A DNA stretch of 64,000 nt from Melioribacteraceae bacterium. Its GTDB lineage: Bacteria > Bacteroidota > Ignavibacteria > Ignavibacteriales > Melioribacteraceae. The position numbers were made by a program, and so were the translations under genes. Location of the stretch: the NCBI GenBank assembly GCA_022181065.1, contig BQMY01000116.1, forward strand, positions 1 through 64,000, read 5' to 3'. Below the pieces are notes generated by a model. It saw nothing but the letters and a program-made list of their open reading frames with translations. It was not told the DNA's origin and did no database searches. Below, in pieces: positions 1 to 8,598 of the stretch; the stretch's first letter is position 1, and the number at the start of each line of letters is the position of its first letter.

Positions 1-74
1 TGAGGAAGCTTATAATTACTAATTAAAAAAAGTCAACCTATTTCAGGACGCTACAAGGTTTTTTAACAATCTCA

Positions 75-98
75 ATCCCCTTTCGAGGGGATTTTTTA
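75..98 (+). terminator. Rho-independent terminator-like hairpin
   Basis: ATCCCC, a short TTTCGA loop and GGGGAT are followed by a T-run, the form of an intrinsic terminator for a plus-strand gene that ends left of the window. The rest of positions 1-182 shows no complete gene. Confidence 0.6.
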
Positions 99-182
99 TT
101 TCGGTCAAAAATAGAGTTCCGGTACATATTTTATTCAAAAAATCGTATCTTACCCAGAGGCTGTTTAACCGGAATTCACTTA

Positions 183-3100
183 ATGAAATACTTTGTTTTA
201 ATTTTTCTTATTACTACTCTTATTCTCAAAGCACAAGTTTTTGAATCAGGCTTTGGTTCTTCTGCTATTCTATCTGTAAAGAGAGGGGGCGCGGACGCAA
301 ACAATGATGGTATTTACGATTTTTCCGATATTAATCTTTTAGGTAAAAAAGTATTTGACCAAAGTTCAGGAGAATATGACAGCTACTATCAAATCCCGAA
401 TGATGAAAACCTGTTCTTCCCGCAATCTGTTGAAACATCCGATCTTAACGGCGACGGTGTTGATGAAATCATTACTTTTTCTCTCGGGAATGATGAAAAT
501 CCCACCCTTTTTATCAATGCCTTCAAAGGGGATGACGGTGAGCCGCTATTTTCAAAATCATTTACTACTTCAAGTGTTAATTCATCCTCGCCATTTTTCA
601 ATATTACCGCTGATTTTACCGGAGATGGCAAAGGCGAACCCGGTGTATTTTTTTTCAGAAAGGATATGGCAAACGAAAATTCATCTCCATACCCTGTATT
701 CGTTTTGCTCGACCAGGCGGGTAATACAACACTCGATTATTCCCTCGAATCCTTCTCAATAAAAGAAGGATACAGAATAAGTAAACTCTATCCGGGTGAC
801 TTTAACGGCGATCAATATGATGATTTTTTCTTTTTAGTCTCAATAGAGGATGAACTTGTTGACGGTCTTTACAGTCATAAAATGATATTGTTCGATGGTG
901 CGAGTTTAAGTTTCAACGAGATCAATCCAACTTTCTTCAGAGATAAAAAGTACACAATTCCGGTCATTTCTATTGGTCAATTTTCCGGTAAATCCAGTGA
1001 CGAGATCATTTTTATCTGCTCTGAAATACCCAAAACATATCAAATAACAAAATTCAGAATGGCTGTTGTTGATATTTCTGTATCAGAAGAAAGGATATTT
1101 AACCTGTCGCAATTTTTTCCAAATGTAAACTTTGCTTTACCGCAATTTGCTGTTAATGCCGCACTGACAGAAGAGAACCATTCAGTTTTAGTCTCTTTGC
1201 GCACGGGGAATGATTTCAATGGTGACAATCTTCCCGATCAATTTACTTTTGCCGGAATCAACACAAAAACCAACACAATACTTTTCACAAAAACCAACAA
1301 CTTAACAGCAAACTCCCATATCACATCAATTATCCCTGCCGACTTCAATGGCGATAATCTTGATGAAATTCTGACGGTTAACAAGGCATATGGCGACCTC
1401 GATAACGACGGGATACCCGATGGTTCCCAGATTACTTTATATACCCGCACCGGCTCAGAGATATATACTAAAAATAGCGTAAGTATCGGCTTGAATGATG
1501 TCTCCCTCGATGATGAACTATACGATATTGTTCCTTGCAAGCTCGATTCGGATGTCTTAACAGATGTGGCAATGGTATTCCGTTATGGAGATGATACAAA
1601 CAATGACGGTATAAAGGATGGCTCCCTGCTATGCTATTTTGAACCGGTAACTTCTTCCTTAATTAAGTCTCATGTATCGATAGCTACCGATGGTTTTAGT
1701 AAAAAAATTGAAAAAATTCTGCCTGTAAATAACGACATTACAGAACAGGAACTTCTTAGAATGATCGATTTATCTTCGCAGGATCTCTCGGAAGTAAAAT
1801 CTTATTTTTTGTCGCGGAATTACGATAACGCACTGAGAGTCTTTCTGAAATATTATCTCGAAAAAAGAGATGAACCATCTGATCTGGTTAAAGTAGAGTA
1901 TTACAATAGTAATGGGAATGATGAATTTGTAAATCGACTCAAAAAATTTTCTACAGCTTCAACTCTCGAGGTTCCCGGATTCCAGTGGTTTGGAAATATT
2001 TACAATGACCCGGGCGCAGCGGCAATCCGACTCGGAAGAATTTCATCTACATTTGGTGAACGCTGCTACAGTAGCAATGGTATCGGCGAGGATTCTTTTT
2101 TCTACGGGTTGAAGTCTATACTCTCCCATTTAAGATATCTCGACAGACCTGAAAACTTGACTGATGCCAACAATCATGCTTTATTATTTGAGATAAAGGA
2201 ATATGCGCTCGCGACACCTCATATCCATGATTTCAAACAATTCAAAATTGGCGATCAATTCTCCTTCCAAAAAACACTGTTTCACCGTATTGATGGTCAA
2301 CTTGATCACATTTTCCCGGATGGTCTGCATGATGAACATTCTATAACATACTCCTTTCTAATTGGGAATACACTTAACATTTTTATGAAATTTTTAAGCA
2401 ATAATAACTTTTATTATTACGGCGAAAACTTCATACACAACCTTGTTAAAAAAAGTGAGAGAATGTTCAAATATTTTACCTATATGGTTAAACCGATCAA
2501 AGTTTCAACGGTAGATTCGGTGATGATAAAACGTCCTGATATTCCTGTTTACGGAGATTCTGAATCAAAAATTGTAAACCGATGGTACGGGAAACAATCA
2601 TCCGGTGGAAATTACTCGATACTTAATGAACCTTTTATCCAGGACCATGTTGATTTCTGGACAAATGACACTCTTGTTGATAACATGCGCTTTGTTGTTT
2701 TCAATTCAATACAGAACACAGGCGTTCCTCCACCCACTACAAGCATGGCATTTCCATATGGCGGGTTTTTCATCTCCAGAAGCAACTGGGTTGTGCTTCA
2801 TTCTGTAAATCATTTTGATCACAACGCAAGATATCTCCATTTTAAGGCGGGTGAAGTTGTACCAACTCCCGGTCCTTATGACGGATACACTACCAATTCA
2901 AGGCATGGTCATGCTGATCTGCTCAGTGTTGATTTGGCAGGTTACAATAAAAATATTGTTGTCGATCCTGGGGGGTATGTAAATCCAACAATGACAGACC
3001 TGATCAACTCGTTTGATCCCCAATATTATATAAACCTTTATAATTTTAATCCTCCGGCTAATAATTTCGACATGGTGAGAGCATATTTCAAATCGACTGC

Positions 3101-4199
3101 CGCTCACTCGACGGTCAACATAGATCATGGTCAATTAACATACAAAAGTAACTGGCGCTGGTGGGACCTCAATACCCTGAAGAGTACCCCTGTAAAATAC
3201 ACTATTAAAGATGAGCTTGATCTTGTGATGGGAGAATATTCAAAAACCAACCAGAATGGTACTGTAATCCACAACCGTACAATTGCCTATAACAAAGTTA
3301 AAAAGAGCAATACGGTTTTTGGTGATTACTGGGTTTTTATCGATCGAATTGACTTATCTGATTTTAATGGTCATCCGGGCGTTGAGCAGAATTGGCACAT
3401 CTCTCCCGAACAAGTTCAACGCTCACTCGATTCTTCAGGAAAACTTACCGGCGACACCTTTATGATCCTTCCTCTGTATGAAGGAGATAAAAAAATTGTT
3501 GAAGCAGAACTTATTCCATCCTATACAATGACTCATTATGAATTGGCAGAGAGTAATGTTCTGAAGTACAAAGCACTATCCAACGGTGACAAACTTTATT
3601 TCGCTACCTTGATAATCCCGTTTCCCGAAGGTGAACCGATTGAAAATCTTGTAACAGAACGTATTGAAATATTCGACCGTAACGGTAAATCAATTTCACC
3701 GGACAAGGTTTCTGCCTACAAGGTCTCCTTCAACACTTCCAATCAGGACAAAATAGAAGACTATTTTATTATTTCATTCGAAAATATCCTATACAACTGG
3801 ATACCTGAATTTACACAGAAGAGGCAGACTTCTAATAATAGCTGGGAGTTTTACAGATACATCAATGGAATTCATTACAGAACCGAGAGCATCCCCTCAT
3901 TTGGAAAGAACCCTGAAATTGGAAATACACTACCTCAAACATTTGAACTGGAACCTGTTTTTCCAAACCCGTTCAATCCGGAAACCAATATAAAATTCAC
4001 TCTCTCAAAATCGGATGATGTTCTGATGGAAGTGTACACAATACTGGGGGAAAGAGTCAGCACTCTGGTTGATGACCATCTTGGTCAGGGGAGTTATACA
4101 GTAAATTTCAACGGTGAGAGTCTTGGGAGTGGCATATACCTTGTAAAACTTCAGGCAGGAAAAAATATCGCCACACAAAAAATGGTTCTGATCAAATAA
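183..4199 (+). CDS. Secreted FG-GAP / heparinase II/III-like protein with type IX sorting domain
   Basis: 1338 aa. Seen: an N-terminal signal peptide (about residues 1-18). Calcium-loop-like FG-GAP/VCBS motifs of the form DxNGDxxDE lie near residues 87, 206, 343 and 387, with DxNNDG-type loops near 405 and 471. A middle and C-terminal part reads like heparinase II/III-family polysaccharide lyases, with an HGHADLLSVDL segment at about 908 followed by VVDPGGY. A C-terminal Por domain starts near 1260 with FPNPFNPE. Family knowledge: such lyases cleave uronic-acid polysaccharides, and the C-terminal domain directs export through the type IX system. Inferred role: extracellular or surface-bound polysaccharide degradation or binding. 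The substrate cannot be told. The FG-GAP plus lyase combination is unusual. Confidence 0.8.
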   Translation: MKYFVLIFLITTLILKAQVFESGFGSSAILSVKRGGADANNDGIYDFSDINLLGKKVFDQSSGEYDSYYQIPNDENLFFPQSVETSDLNGDGVDEIITFSLGNDENPTLFINAFKGDDGEPLFSKSFTTSSVNSSSPFFNITADFTGDGKGEPGVFFFRKDMANENSSPYPVFVLLDQAGNTTLDYSLESFSIKEGYRISKLYPGDFNGDQYDDFFFLVSIEDELVDGLYSHKMILFDGASLSFNEINPTFFRDKKYTIPVISIGQFSGKSSDEIIFICSEIPKTYQITKFRMAVVDISVSEERIFNLSQFFPNVNFALPQFAVNAALTEENHSVLVSLRTGNDFNGDNLPDQFTFAGINTKTNTILFTKTNNLTANSHITSIIPADFNGDNLDEILTVNKAYGDLDNDGIPDGSQITLYTRTGSEIYTKNSVSIGLNDVSLDDELYDIVPCKLDSDVLTDVAMVFRYGDDTNNDGIKDGSLLCYFEPVTSSLIKSHVSIATDGFSKKIEKILPVNNDITEQELLRMIDLSSQDLSEVKSYFLSRNYDNALRVFLKYYLEKRDEPSDLVKVEYYNSNGNDEFVNRLKKFSTASTLEVPGFQWFGNIYNDPGAAAIRLGRISSTFGERCYSSNGIGEDSFFYGLKSILSHLRYLDRPENLTDANNHALLFEIKEYALATPHIHDFKQFKIGDQFSFQKTLFHRIDGQLDHIFPDGLHDEHSITYSFLIGNTLNIFMKFLSNNNFYYYGENFIHNLVKKSERMFKYFTYMVKPIKVSTVDSVMIKRPDIPVYGDSESKIVNRWYGKQSSGGNYSILNEPFIQDHVDFWTNDTLVDNMRFVVFNSIQNTGVPPPTTSMAFPYGGFFISRSNWVVLHSVNHFDHNARYLHFKAGEVVPTPGPYDGYTTNSRHGHADLLSVDLAGYNKNIVVDPGGYVNPTMTDLINSFDPQYYINLYNFNPPANNFDMVRAYFKSTAAHSTVNIDHGQLTYKSNWRWWDLNTLKSTPVKYTIKDELDLVMGEYSKTNQNGTVIHNRTIAYNKVKKSNTVFGDYWVFIDRIDLSDFNGHPGVEQNWHISPEQVQRSLDSSGKLTGDTFMILPLYEGDKKIVEAELIPSYTMTHYELAESNVLKYKALSNGDKLYFATLIIPFPEGEPIENLVTERIEIFDRNGKSISPDKVSAYKVSFNTSNQDKIEDYFIISFENILYNWIPEFTQKRQTSNNSWEFYRYINGIHYRTESIPSFGKNPEIGNTLPQTFELEPVFPNPFNPETNIKFTLSKSDDVLMEVYTILGERVSTLVDDHLGQGSYTVNFNGESLGSGIYLVKLQAGKNIATQKMVLIK

Positions 4200-4222
4200 A
4201 ACCGTCACCATTTAATAATTCT

Positions 4223-5212
4223 CTATACTTTTTCCGCGCTTACAATTGAAGTTCCGAAAGGAGTATTCATATAAACCACGTTGGATAAACCGGCTCTGGT
4301 GTACCATTCTTTAATCTCATCCTCTGTATAGGTATCCCCGTTCCGCGTAGCGACAAGCATATTCAGGGCAAAAAATGCGCCATGTTCCGGTTTTAACCTC
4401 GATTCATCCATTACAAAATCCATGATCATAATTTTTCCGCCATCATTCAGCGATTCAGAGCATTTCTTTACCAGTTCCTCATTTTCCGGGTAGGAATGCA
4501 TATGAACAATCGCGGAAAGAAATATAAAATCATATTTACCTTCAAACTCATCCTTCATATAATCGCCGGATATATACCCAACCCTATCGGCAAAATTGCT
4601 TTTTTTCACATACTTTTTTGTGATGGGAATTACATTAGGTAAATCAAATATGGTCGCTTTCAAGTTTGGGTAAGCTTTAAGAAAACCTGTACTGAAAGCC
4701 CCGGAACCACCACCAACATCGAGCATTGTTTCAGCACTTTCTATATATATCATTTTGGAAAGTATTTCCGCCTGATGTTCACCGCGGTAGTGCATTGCGG
4801 CGATAAAAGCCTCAAGCCACTCCTCCCCCCTGTCATTTATTTCCGAACCTTTAACCGCGGTTCCCGCCTTAACTGATTCAGTAAGATTGTTCCACAAATG
4901 GTAAGTATGATCTGTATGAAAAAGATTCCCCATATAATCCGGCTTCCCCTCCACCAGGTGTCTGGATGCCAGATCGCTGTTAAAATAGATATCACGTATT
5001 TTTCGCAGCAATCCCAAAGCACACAATGCGTTGAGCAACCGGGAAAGCGCCCGTTCATCTGCCTTAATCTTCCTGGCAAGTTTTTCCGCGGTACTTCCCT
5101 TATTATCGAGATGTGTAAATACCTTTAGCTCAAACCCGGATAATATTACCCTGCTTTGCTGAAAACCCGTAACAATTTTTCTTAATTGATCTGCCGTTTC
5201 CGGTATCTGCAT
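4223..5212 (-). CDS. SAM-dependent O-methyltransferase (family 2, acetylserotonin-OMT-like)
   Basis: 329 aa. Residues 1-100 form the winged-helix dimerisation domain typical of plant/bacterial class II O-methyltransferases (ASRLLNALCALGLL-type helix). The SAM-binding glycine loop LDVGGGSGAFS is at about residues 160-170, followed by an acidic IFDLPNVI strand end. Family role: methyl transfer to a hydroxyl of a small aromatic or polyketide-like molecule; the substrate is unknown here. Its ATG directly abuts the TAG of the upstream transglycosylase gene with no gap, so the two are probably co-transcribed and translationally coupled. No biosynthetic cluster surrounds it. Confidence 0.85.
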   Translation of the reverse strand: MQIPETADQLRKIVTGFQQSRVILSGFELKVFTHLDNKGSTAEKLARKIKADERALSRLLNALCALGLLRKIRDIYFNSDLASRHLVEGKPDYMGNLFHTDHTYHLWNNLTESVKAGTAVKGSEINDRGEEWLEAFIAAMHYRGEHQAEILSKMIYIESAETMLDVGGGSGAFSTGFLKAYPNLKATIFDLPNVIPITKKYVKKSNFADRVGYISGDYMKDEFEGKYDFIFLSAIVHMHSYPENEELVKKCSESLNDGGKIMIMDFVMDESRLKPEHGAFFALNMLVATRNGDTYTEDEIKEWYTRAGLSNVVYMNTPFGTSIVSAEKV

Positions 5213-6157
5213 CTATTCCTCCACGATCTTTAGCGATCCTTCAACAGGTATTTTTATCAGATACTCTTTCTTCGAATTATTCTTCAGGTAATTATCTCTT
5301 AGCCAGGGATTGAGTATCTTCAGTATTCTGTAGCTGATATCATAATTTGCCGCGAAATCTGCCCAGTGCTGAACACTATAATTTACCGGTATTTCCACAA
5401 ATTTGTATGGTTGATAAAGCTCATTTTCCGAAATATTAAAGCCATATTTTTCAGGATTCTCCATGATAATTTTGGTTGCTATCGCACGCGGGATGTACCT
5501 TGAAGTTTCGTCATTAAGAAGTAAATTGAAATAGGATTCGGCTTTTTGTCTTTGCATCTGTTTTTTTAGTCCCCCAACACCCATATTATAGCTTGCGGCG
5601 GCAAGAAACCAGTCACCAAACTCTATGTAAGAATCTGTGAGATATTTACAAGCTGCTTCCGTGGCCTTTTCAATATGATATCGTTCATCTACCAACTTAT
5701 TTATCTCAAGACCATACTTTTTACCGGCGGCTTTCATAAACTGCCAATATCCGGTCGCGCCTGCCGGGGAAATCACATTTGTAAGATTACTCTCAATAAG
5801 CGCGATATATTTCATATCGTCAGGAACATTGTTACGCCTCAATATCTCCTCTATTACAGGGAAGTATCTGTTCGCTCTTTTAATAAAGAGTATAGTGGAC
5901 GAATGCCAGTAACTGTTAACTATTATTTCCCGGTCGATTCTTTCCCAAACATCAATATTTTCAATCGGGATTTTCTTTCCGGCGAAAAATACTTCATCAG
6001 GAAGTTCAGGTGATACTACTGTTGCATGTTCGGATGGAGGGTCTTTTTCCGGAGTTGTTTCTTTAACATACTTAAAACTGAAAATAAAAACACTTCCCGC
6101 AATTATTACAATATACAGAAAGACCAAATGGAGCTTCGATAGCTTTGACTTGCTCAT
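5213..6157 (-). CDS. Membrane-anchored lytic transglycosylase (SLT / MltD-like)
   Basis: 314 aa. An uncleaved hydrophobic anchor lies at about residues 10-28. The SLT (goose-lysozyme-like) domain spans about 105-250. The catalytic glutamate is E122 in the signature ALIESNL, followed by SPAGATGYWQFM and the AAASYNMG motif. Family role: cleavage of peptidoglycan glycan strands with formation of 1,6-anhydro-muramyl ends, in the periplasm. The C-terminal part (NYSVQHWADFAANYDISYRILKILNP) resembles a degenerate LysM-type module as in MltD. First gene of a two-gene unit with the methyltransferase. Confidence 0.88.
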   Translation of the reverse strand: MSKSKLSKLHLVFLYIVIIAGSVFIFSFKYVKETTPEKDPPSEHATVVSPELPDEVFFAGKKIPIENIDVWERIDREIIVNSYWHSSTILFIKRANRYFPVIEEILRRNNVPDDMKYIALIESNLTNVISPAGATGYWQFMKAAGKKYGLEINKLVDERYHIEKATEAACKYLTDSYIEFGDWFLAAASYNMGVGGLKKQMQRQKAESYFNLLLNDETSRYIPRAIATKIIMENPEKYGFNISENELYQPYKFVEIPVNYSVQHWADFAANYDISYRILKILNPWLRDNYLKNNSKKEYLIKIPVEGSLKIVEE

Positions 6158-6306
6158 AACATAACCATATATAATCTGAGTAAACTGATATTAAACTATT
6201 GAATTAACAATCGAATTTCAACGAGGGATTAAAAAAGAAAGGGACCGAATCGCAGGGCAACGATCAGTCCCTTCACTGATAGGGTGCTTAGGGTACTATT
6301 TGCACT

Positions 6307-6328
6307 GTAGAATTTGGGCAAATTCTAC
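6307..6328. repeat. Perfect 10-bp-arm palindrome
   Basis: GTAGAATTTG-GG-CAAATTCTAC. It has no T-run, so it is more likely an operator or RNA hairpin than a terminator. Confidence 0.55.
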
Positions 6329-6520
6329 ATTACTCTATTTTAGTTTCAGGAGTATATAATCAAATCATTTCGCTGACCTGATTTTATAATTTCTAATCTC
6401 TTTATGAACAACTTTAATTTGGGAGTTGAGGAGAATTTTAGAGGAGAAGAACACCCAATGCTTTATATACTAAAACTTTTTCTTGAGTAAATTTACTTAA
6501 CCAGAATATATCTTCCGAAA

Positions 6521-6553
6521 TTACTCGACGAATACCCCTTTTTACTCGACGAA
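6521..6553. promoter_or_regulatory. Tandem direct repeat TTACTCGACGAA x2, 21-bp pitch
   Basis: TTACTCGACGAA at 6521-6532 recurs exactly at 6542-6553, two helical turns apart and about 85 bp before the esterase start. A TTGACA hexamer follows near 6567. The spacing suits a dimeric activator that binds direct repeats (LytTR or OmpR-type). The binding protein is unknown. Confidence 0.45.
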
Positions 6554-6636
6554 GATATTTTTTTTGACAATAAGTTTATTTAACCTAATTTCATTATATT
6601 AAAACACTTATTGACCCCGATATATTATTTGGTAGT

Positions 6637-7287
6637 ATGAAAGAAAATTTTATACCAGTAAAAAAAACCGCTCGCTATTTTACCATTGGCGAGATAACAC
6701 CCGGTATTCAGAGAGTCTGGATAGTGCTTCATGGTTACGGACAACCAGCTTCCGAATTTCTCGAAAATTTTAGCGTTTTTGATGATGGAAGTACTTTGAT
6801 TATTGCTCCGGAGGGTCTTAGCAAATTTTATACTTCGGGCTTGTACGGCAATGTTGGCGCCTCCTGGATGACTAAAGATGACAGGCTCAATGAAATCCGT
6901 GATTATATCAGGTATCTGGATTCAATCTATAATATGGTGAATACAAGCATCGATCTTAAAAACATTGAGGTGAATTTACTCGGATTTTCACAAGGCACAT
7001 CTACTCTTATAAGGTGGCTTGAAAATTCTCAAATTAAAGCCAAAAATATTATCCTTTGGTCAGGCTCTTTCCCCGATGATGTTGATCCTCTCAATGTTAG
7101 AAGTTACCTTAATTCAACCAAACTGCATCTGATGCTTGGGAAGTATGACAAAATTATAGATCACAAAAAAGCGGATGAAAGAATTATTCGTCTGAAAAAG
7201 GCTGGTATAAGATTCAGTTTGAATTTGTTTGAAGGTAAGCATGAAATCCCTCAGCAAACACTGAGAGATCTCATGCGATATTTATAA
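6637..7287 (+). CDS. Alpha/beta hydrolase, phospholipase/carboxylesterase family
   Basis: 216 aa, the usual length for this family. Seen: oxyanion strand VLHGYGQ (31-37), nucleophile elbow GFSQG with Ser118, Asp171 in GKYDKII, and His202 in GKHEIP, giving a full Ser-Asp-His triad. No signal peptide, so it is cytosolic. Family role: hydrolysis of carboxyl esters, including acyl or thioester chains; the substrate is unknown. Convergent with the TolC gene, 5 bp apart. Confidence 0.88.
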   Translation: MKENFIPVKKTARYFTIGEITPGIQRVWIVLHGYGQPASEFLENFSVFDDGSTLIIAPEGLSKFYTSGLYGNVGASWMTKDDRLNEIRDYIRYLDSIYNMVNTSIDLKNIEVNLLGFSQGTSTLIRWLENSQIKAKNIILWSGSFPDDVDPLNVRSYLNSTKLHLMLGKYDKIIDHKKADERIIRLKKAGIRFSLNLFEGKHEIPQQTLRDLMRYL

Positions 7288-7292
7288 AATCA

Positions 7293-8591
7293 CTACTCAA
7301 CAGGTATTTCACCCGAAAGCTGTTTTAGTTCAAGTACCGCTATCTTCAACTGAAATCTGGCGTTGATAAGATTGTTTTCCGACCTTGCCAAATTTAACTG
7401 CGCGTCCCTGAATTCCAGAGAGTTTACCGTTCCCCTGTCGAGTCTATCCTGCTGCAATTCAAGATTTTGTCTCGCGGCTTTTATGTTAGATTCTTCAAAC
7501 CTCAATTTTTCTAATCTTTTTTGATAAGTCAGATACTTTTCATTAATCAAACCTTGCAAGTTATTCTTGGCTTTTTCGAGTTGAAGAGTACTATTTTTAA
7601 TTCCAATTATAGCATTCTGACGCGTTATCTTGTCCCTGAAGCCATTAAAAAGATTGAACGAAAGATTAAGCCCAAGAGTTGCGTCGTACGTCTTTGTGTT
7701 AATGTCGGTTGAATTATTCGCTCTTGATGTTTGAGAGTCATTATATCCATAACCTGAACTCAAAGATAAAATCGGGTAGTAGGAAGAGCCCGCCAGGTCC
7801 TTGTCAGCCTTTGATACTTCAAGGTTTTGTTTTGCGGTAAGCAACGCGCTATTTCGTTCAAATACAGCGTTCGAATATTGCTCTTTATCCAGGCTGTACT
7901 GATCCGCTTTGATATCATCAACCACATCGATCTCTTTGTTTTGATCGAGACCCAAAAGCAATATCAAATCTTTTTTGGCGATCTCAACTGCAAGTTCCTG
8001 ATTGATCAAACTGGATTTATCACTGTTGTATGCTACCTGGGCATTAAGTAAATCTGTTGAGGAAACACTCCCCAGTTCATCACGTACTTTGGTTTTATCA
8101 AACCTGATCTTCGAAATTTCCGCGGTGTTTTTGGCAATTGAAAGGAGTGTTTTCTGCGTAACCAGATTGAAATAAGCTCGCAGAATATTTACAACATTAT
8201 TTTCAATAGTTAGTCTTGCCTGGAACTCACCAAGTTGAGCTAATTCATCATACTTTCTTTTGTTGGTGAACATTCTGAAACCATCAAACAAAGTCCAGCT
8301 CAAAGAAAGTCTTCCACCGTAAGATCTTGAATCGGTATCACCAAAACTGAATGGTGAGTTAGTCTCTGTATCAGTTGAACCGAGATTGTAATTACCGGTA
8401 GCGTCGAGTTTTGGTAAAAATCCCGCAGTACCCAATCCGGTATTATTTTTTGATATCTCCTGATTATTTTTCGCAATCCGGATATCAAAATTATTTTCCA
8501 AACCAATTTTAATAGCGTCTTCTGCAGTGATCAACTGCTGAGCAGTTAACACTGTTGAAATCATAAACAATAAAGCAAATATCTTTCTCAT
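7293..8591 (-). CDS. TolC-family outer-membrane efflux protein
   Basis: 432 aa with a signal peptide (about 1-17, ending TAQQ). It has the two-fold repeated OEP architecture: long helical hairpins rich in Asn, Leu, Ala and Lys, with beta segments such as GRLSLSWTLFDGFRM and LGLNLSFNLFNGFRD marking the two barrel strands. Role: outer-membrane exit duct of a tripartite pump, docking the adaptor and RND proteins encoded immediately upstream. Last gene of the MarR-controlled efflux operon, 7 bp after the pump gene. Confidence 0.93.
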   Translation of the reverse strand: MRKIFALLFMISTVLTAQQLITAEDAIKIGLENNFDIRIAKNNQEISKNNTGLGTAGFLPKLDATGNYNLGSTDTETNSPFSFGDTDSRSYGGRLSLSWTLFDGFRMFTNKRKYDELAQLGEFQARLTIENNVVNILRAYFNLVTQKTLLSIAKNTAEISKIRFDKTKVRDELGSVSSTDLLNAQVAYNSDKSSLINQELAVEIAKKDLILLLGLDQNKEIDVVDDIKADQYSLDKEQYSNAVFERNSALLTAKQNLEVSKADKDLAGSSYYPILSLSSGYGYNDSQTSRANNSTDINTKTYDATLGLNLSFNLFNGFRDKITRQNAIIGIKNSTLQLEKAKNNLQGLINEKYLTYQKRLEKLRFEESNIKAARQNLELQQDRLDRGTVNSLEFRDAQLNLARSENNLINARFQLKIAVLELKQLSGEIPVE

Positions 8592-8598
8592 ATAATTA

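Larger units (their letters stand above)
6158..6636. other. 479-bp divergent intergenic region with structured repeats
   Basis: No open reading frame of note. It holds several nested inverted repeats: AGGGAC/GTCCCT around 6240-6272, ATCAGT/ACTGAT at 6263-6280 and a perfect palindrome at 6307-6328. A pair of direct repeats lies at 6521-6553. It separates the divergent transglycosylase and esterase genes, so both promoters must lie here. A structured RNA is possible but I recognise no known family. Confidence 0.5.

Noticed and set aside
6238-6290. Cyclic-di-GMP (GEMM) riboswitch
   Set aside because: A GCAGGGCAA stretch resembles part of GEMM, but the rest of the conserved core is absent and the position before a gene does not fit.
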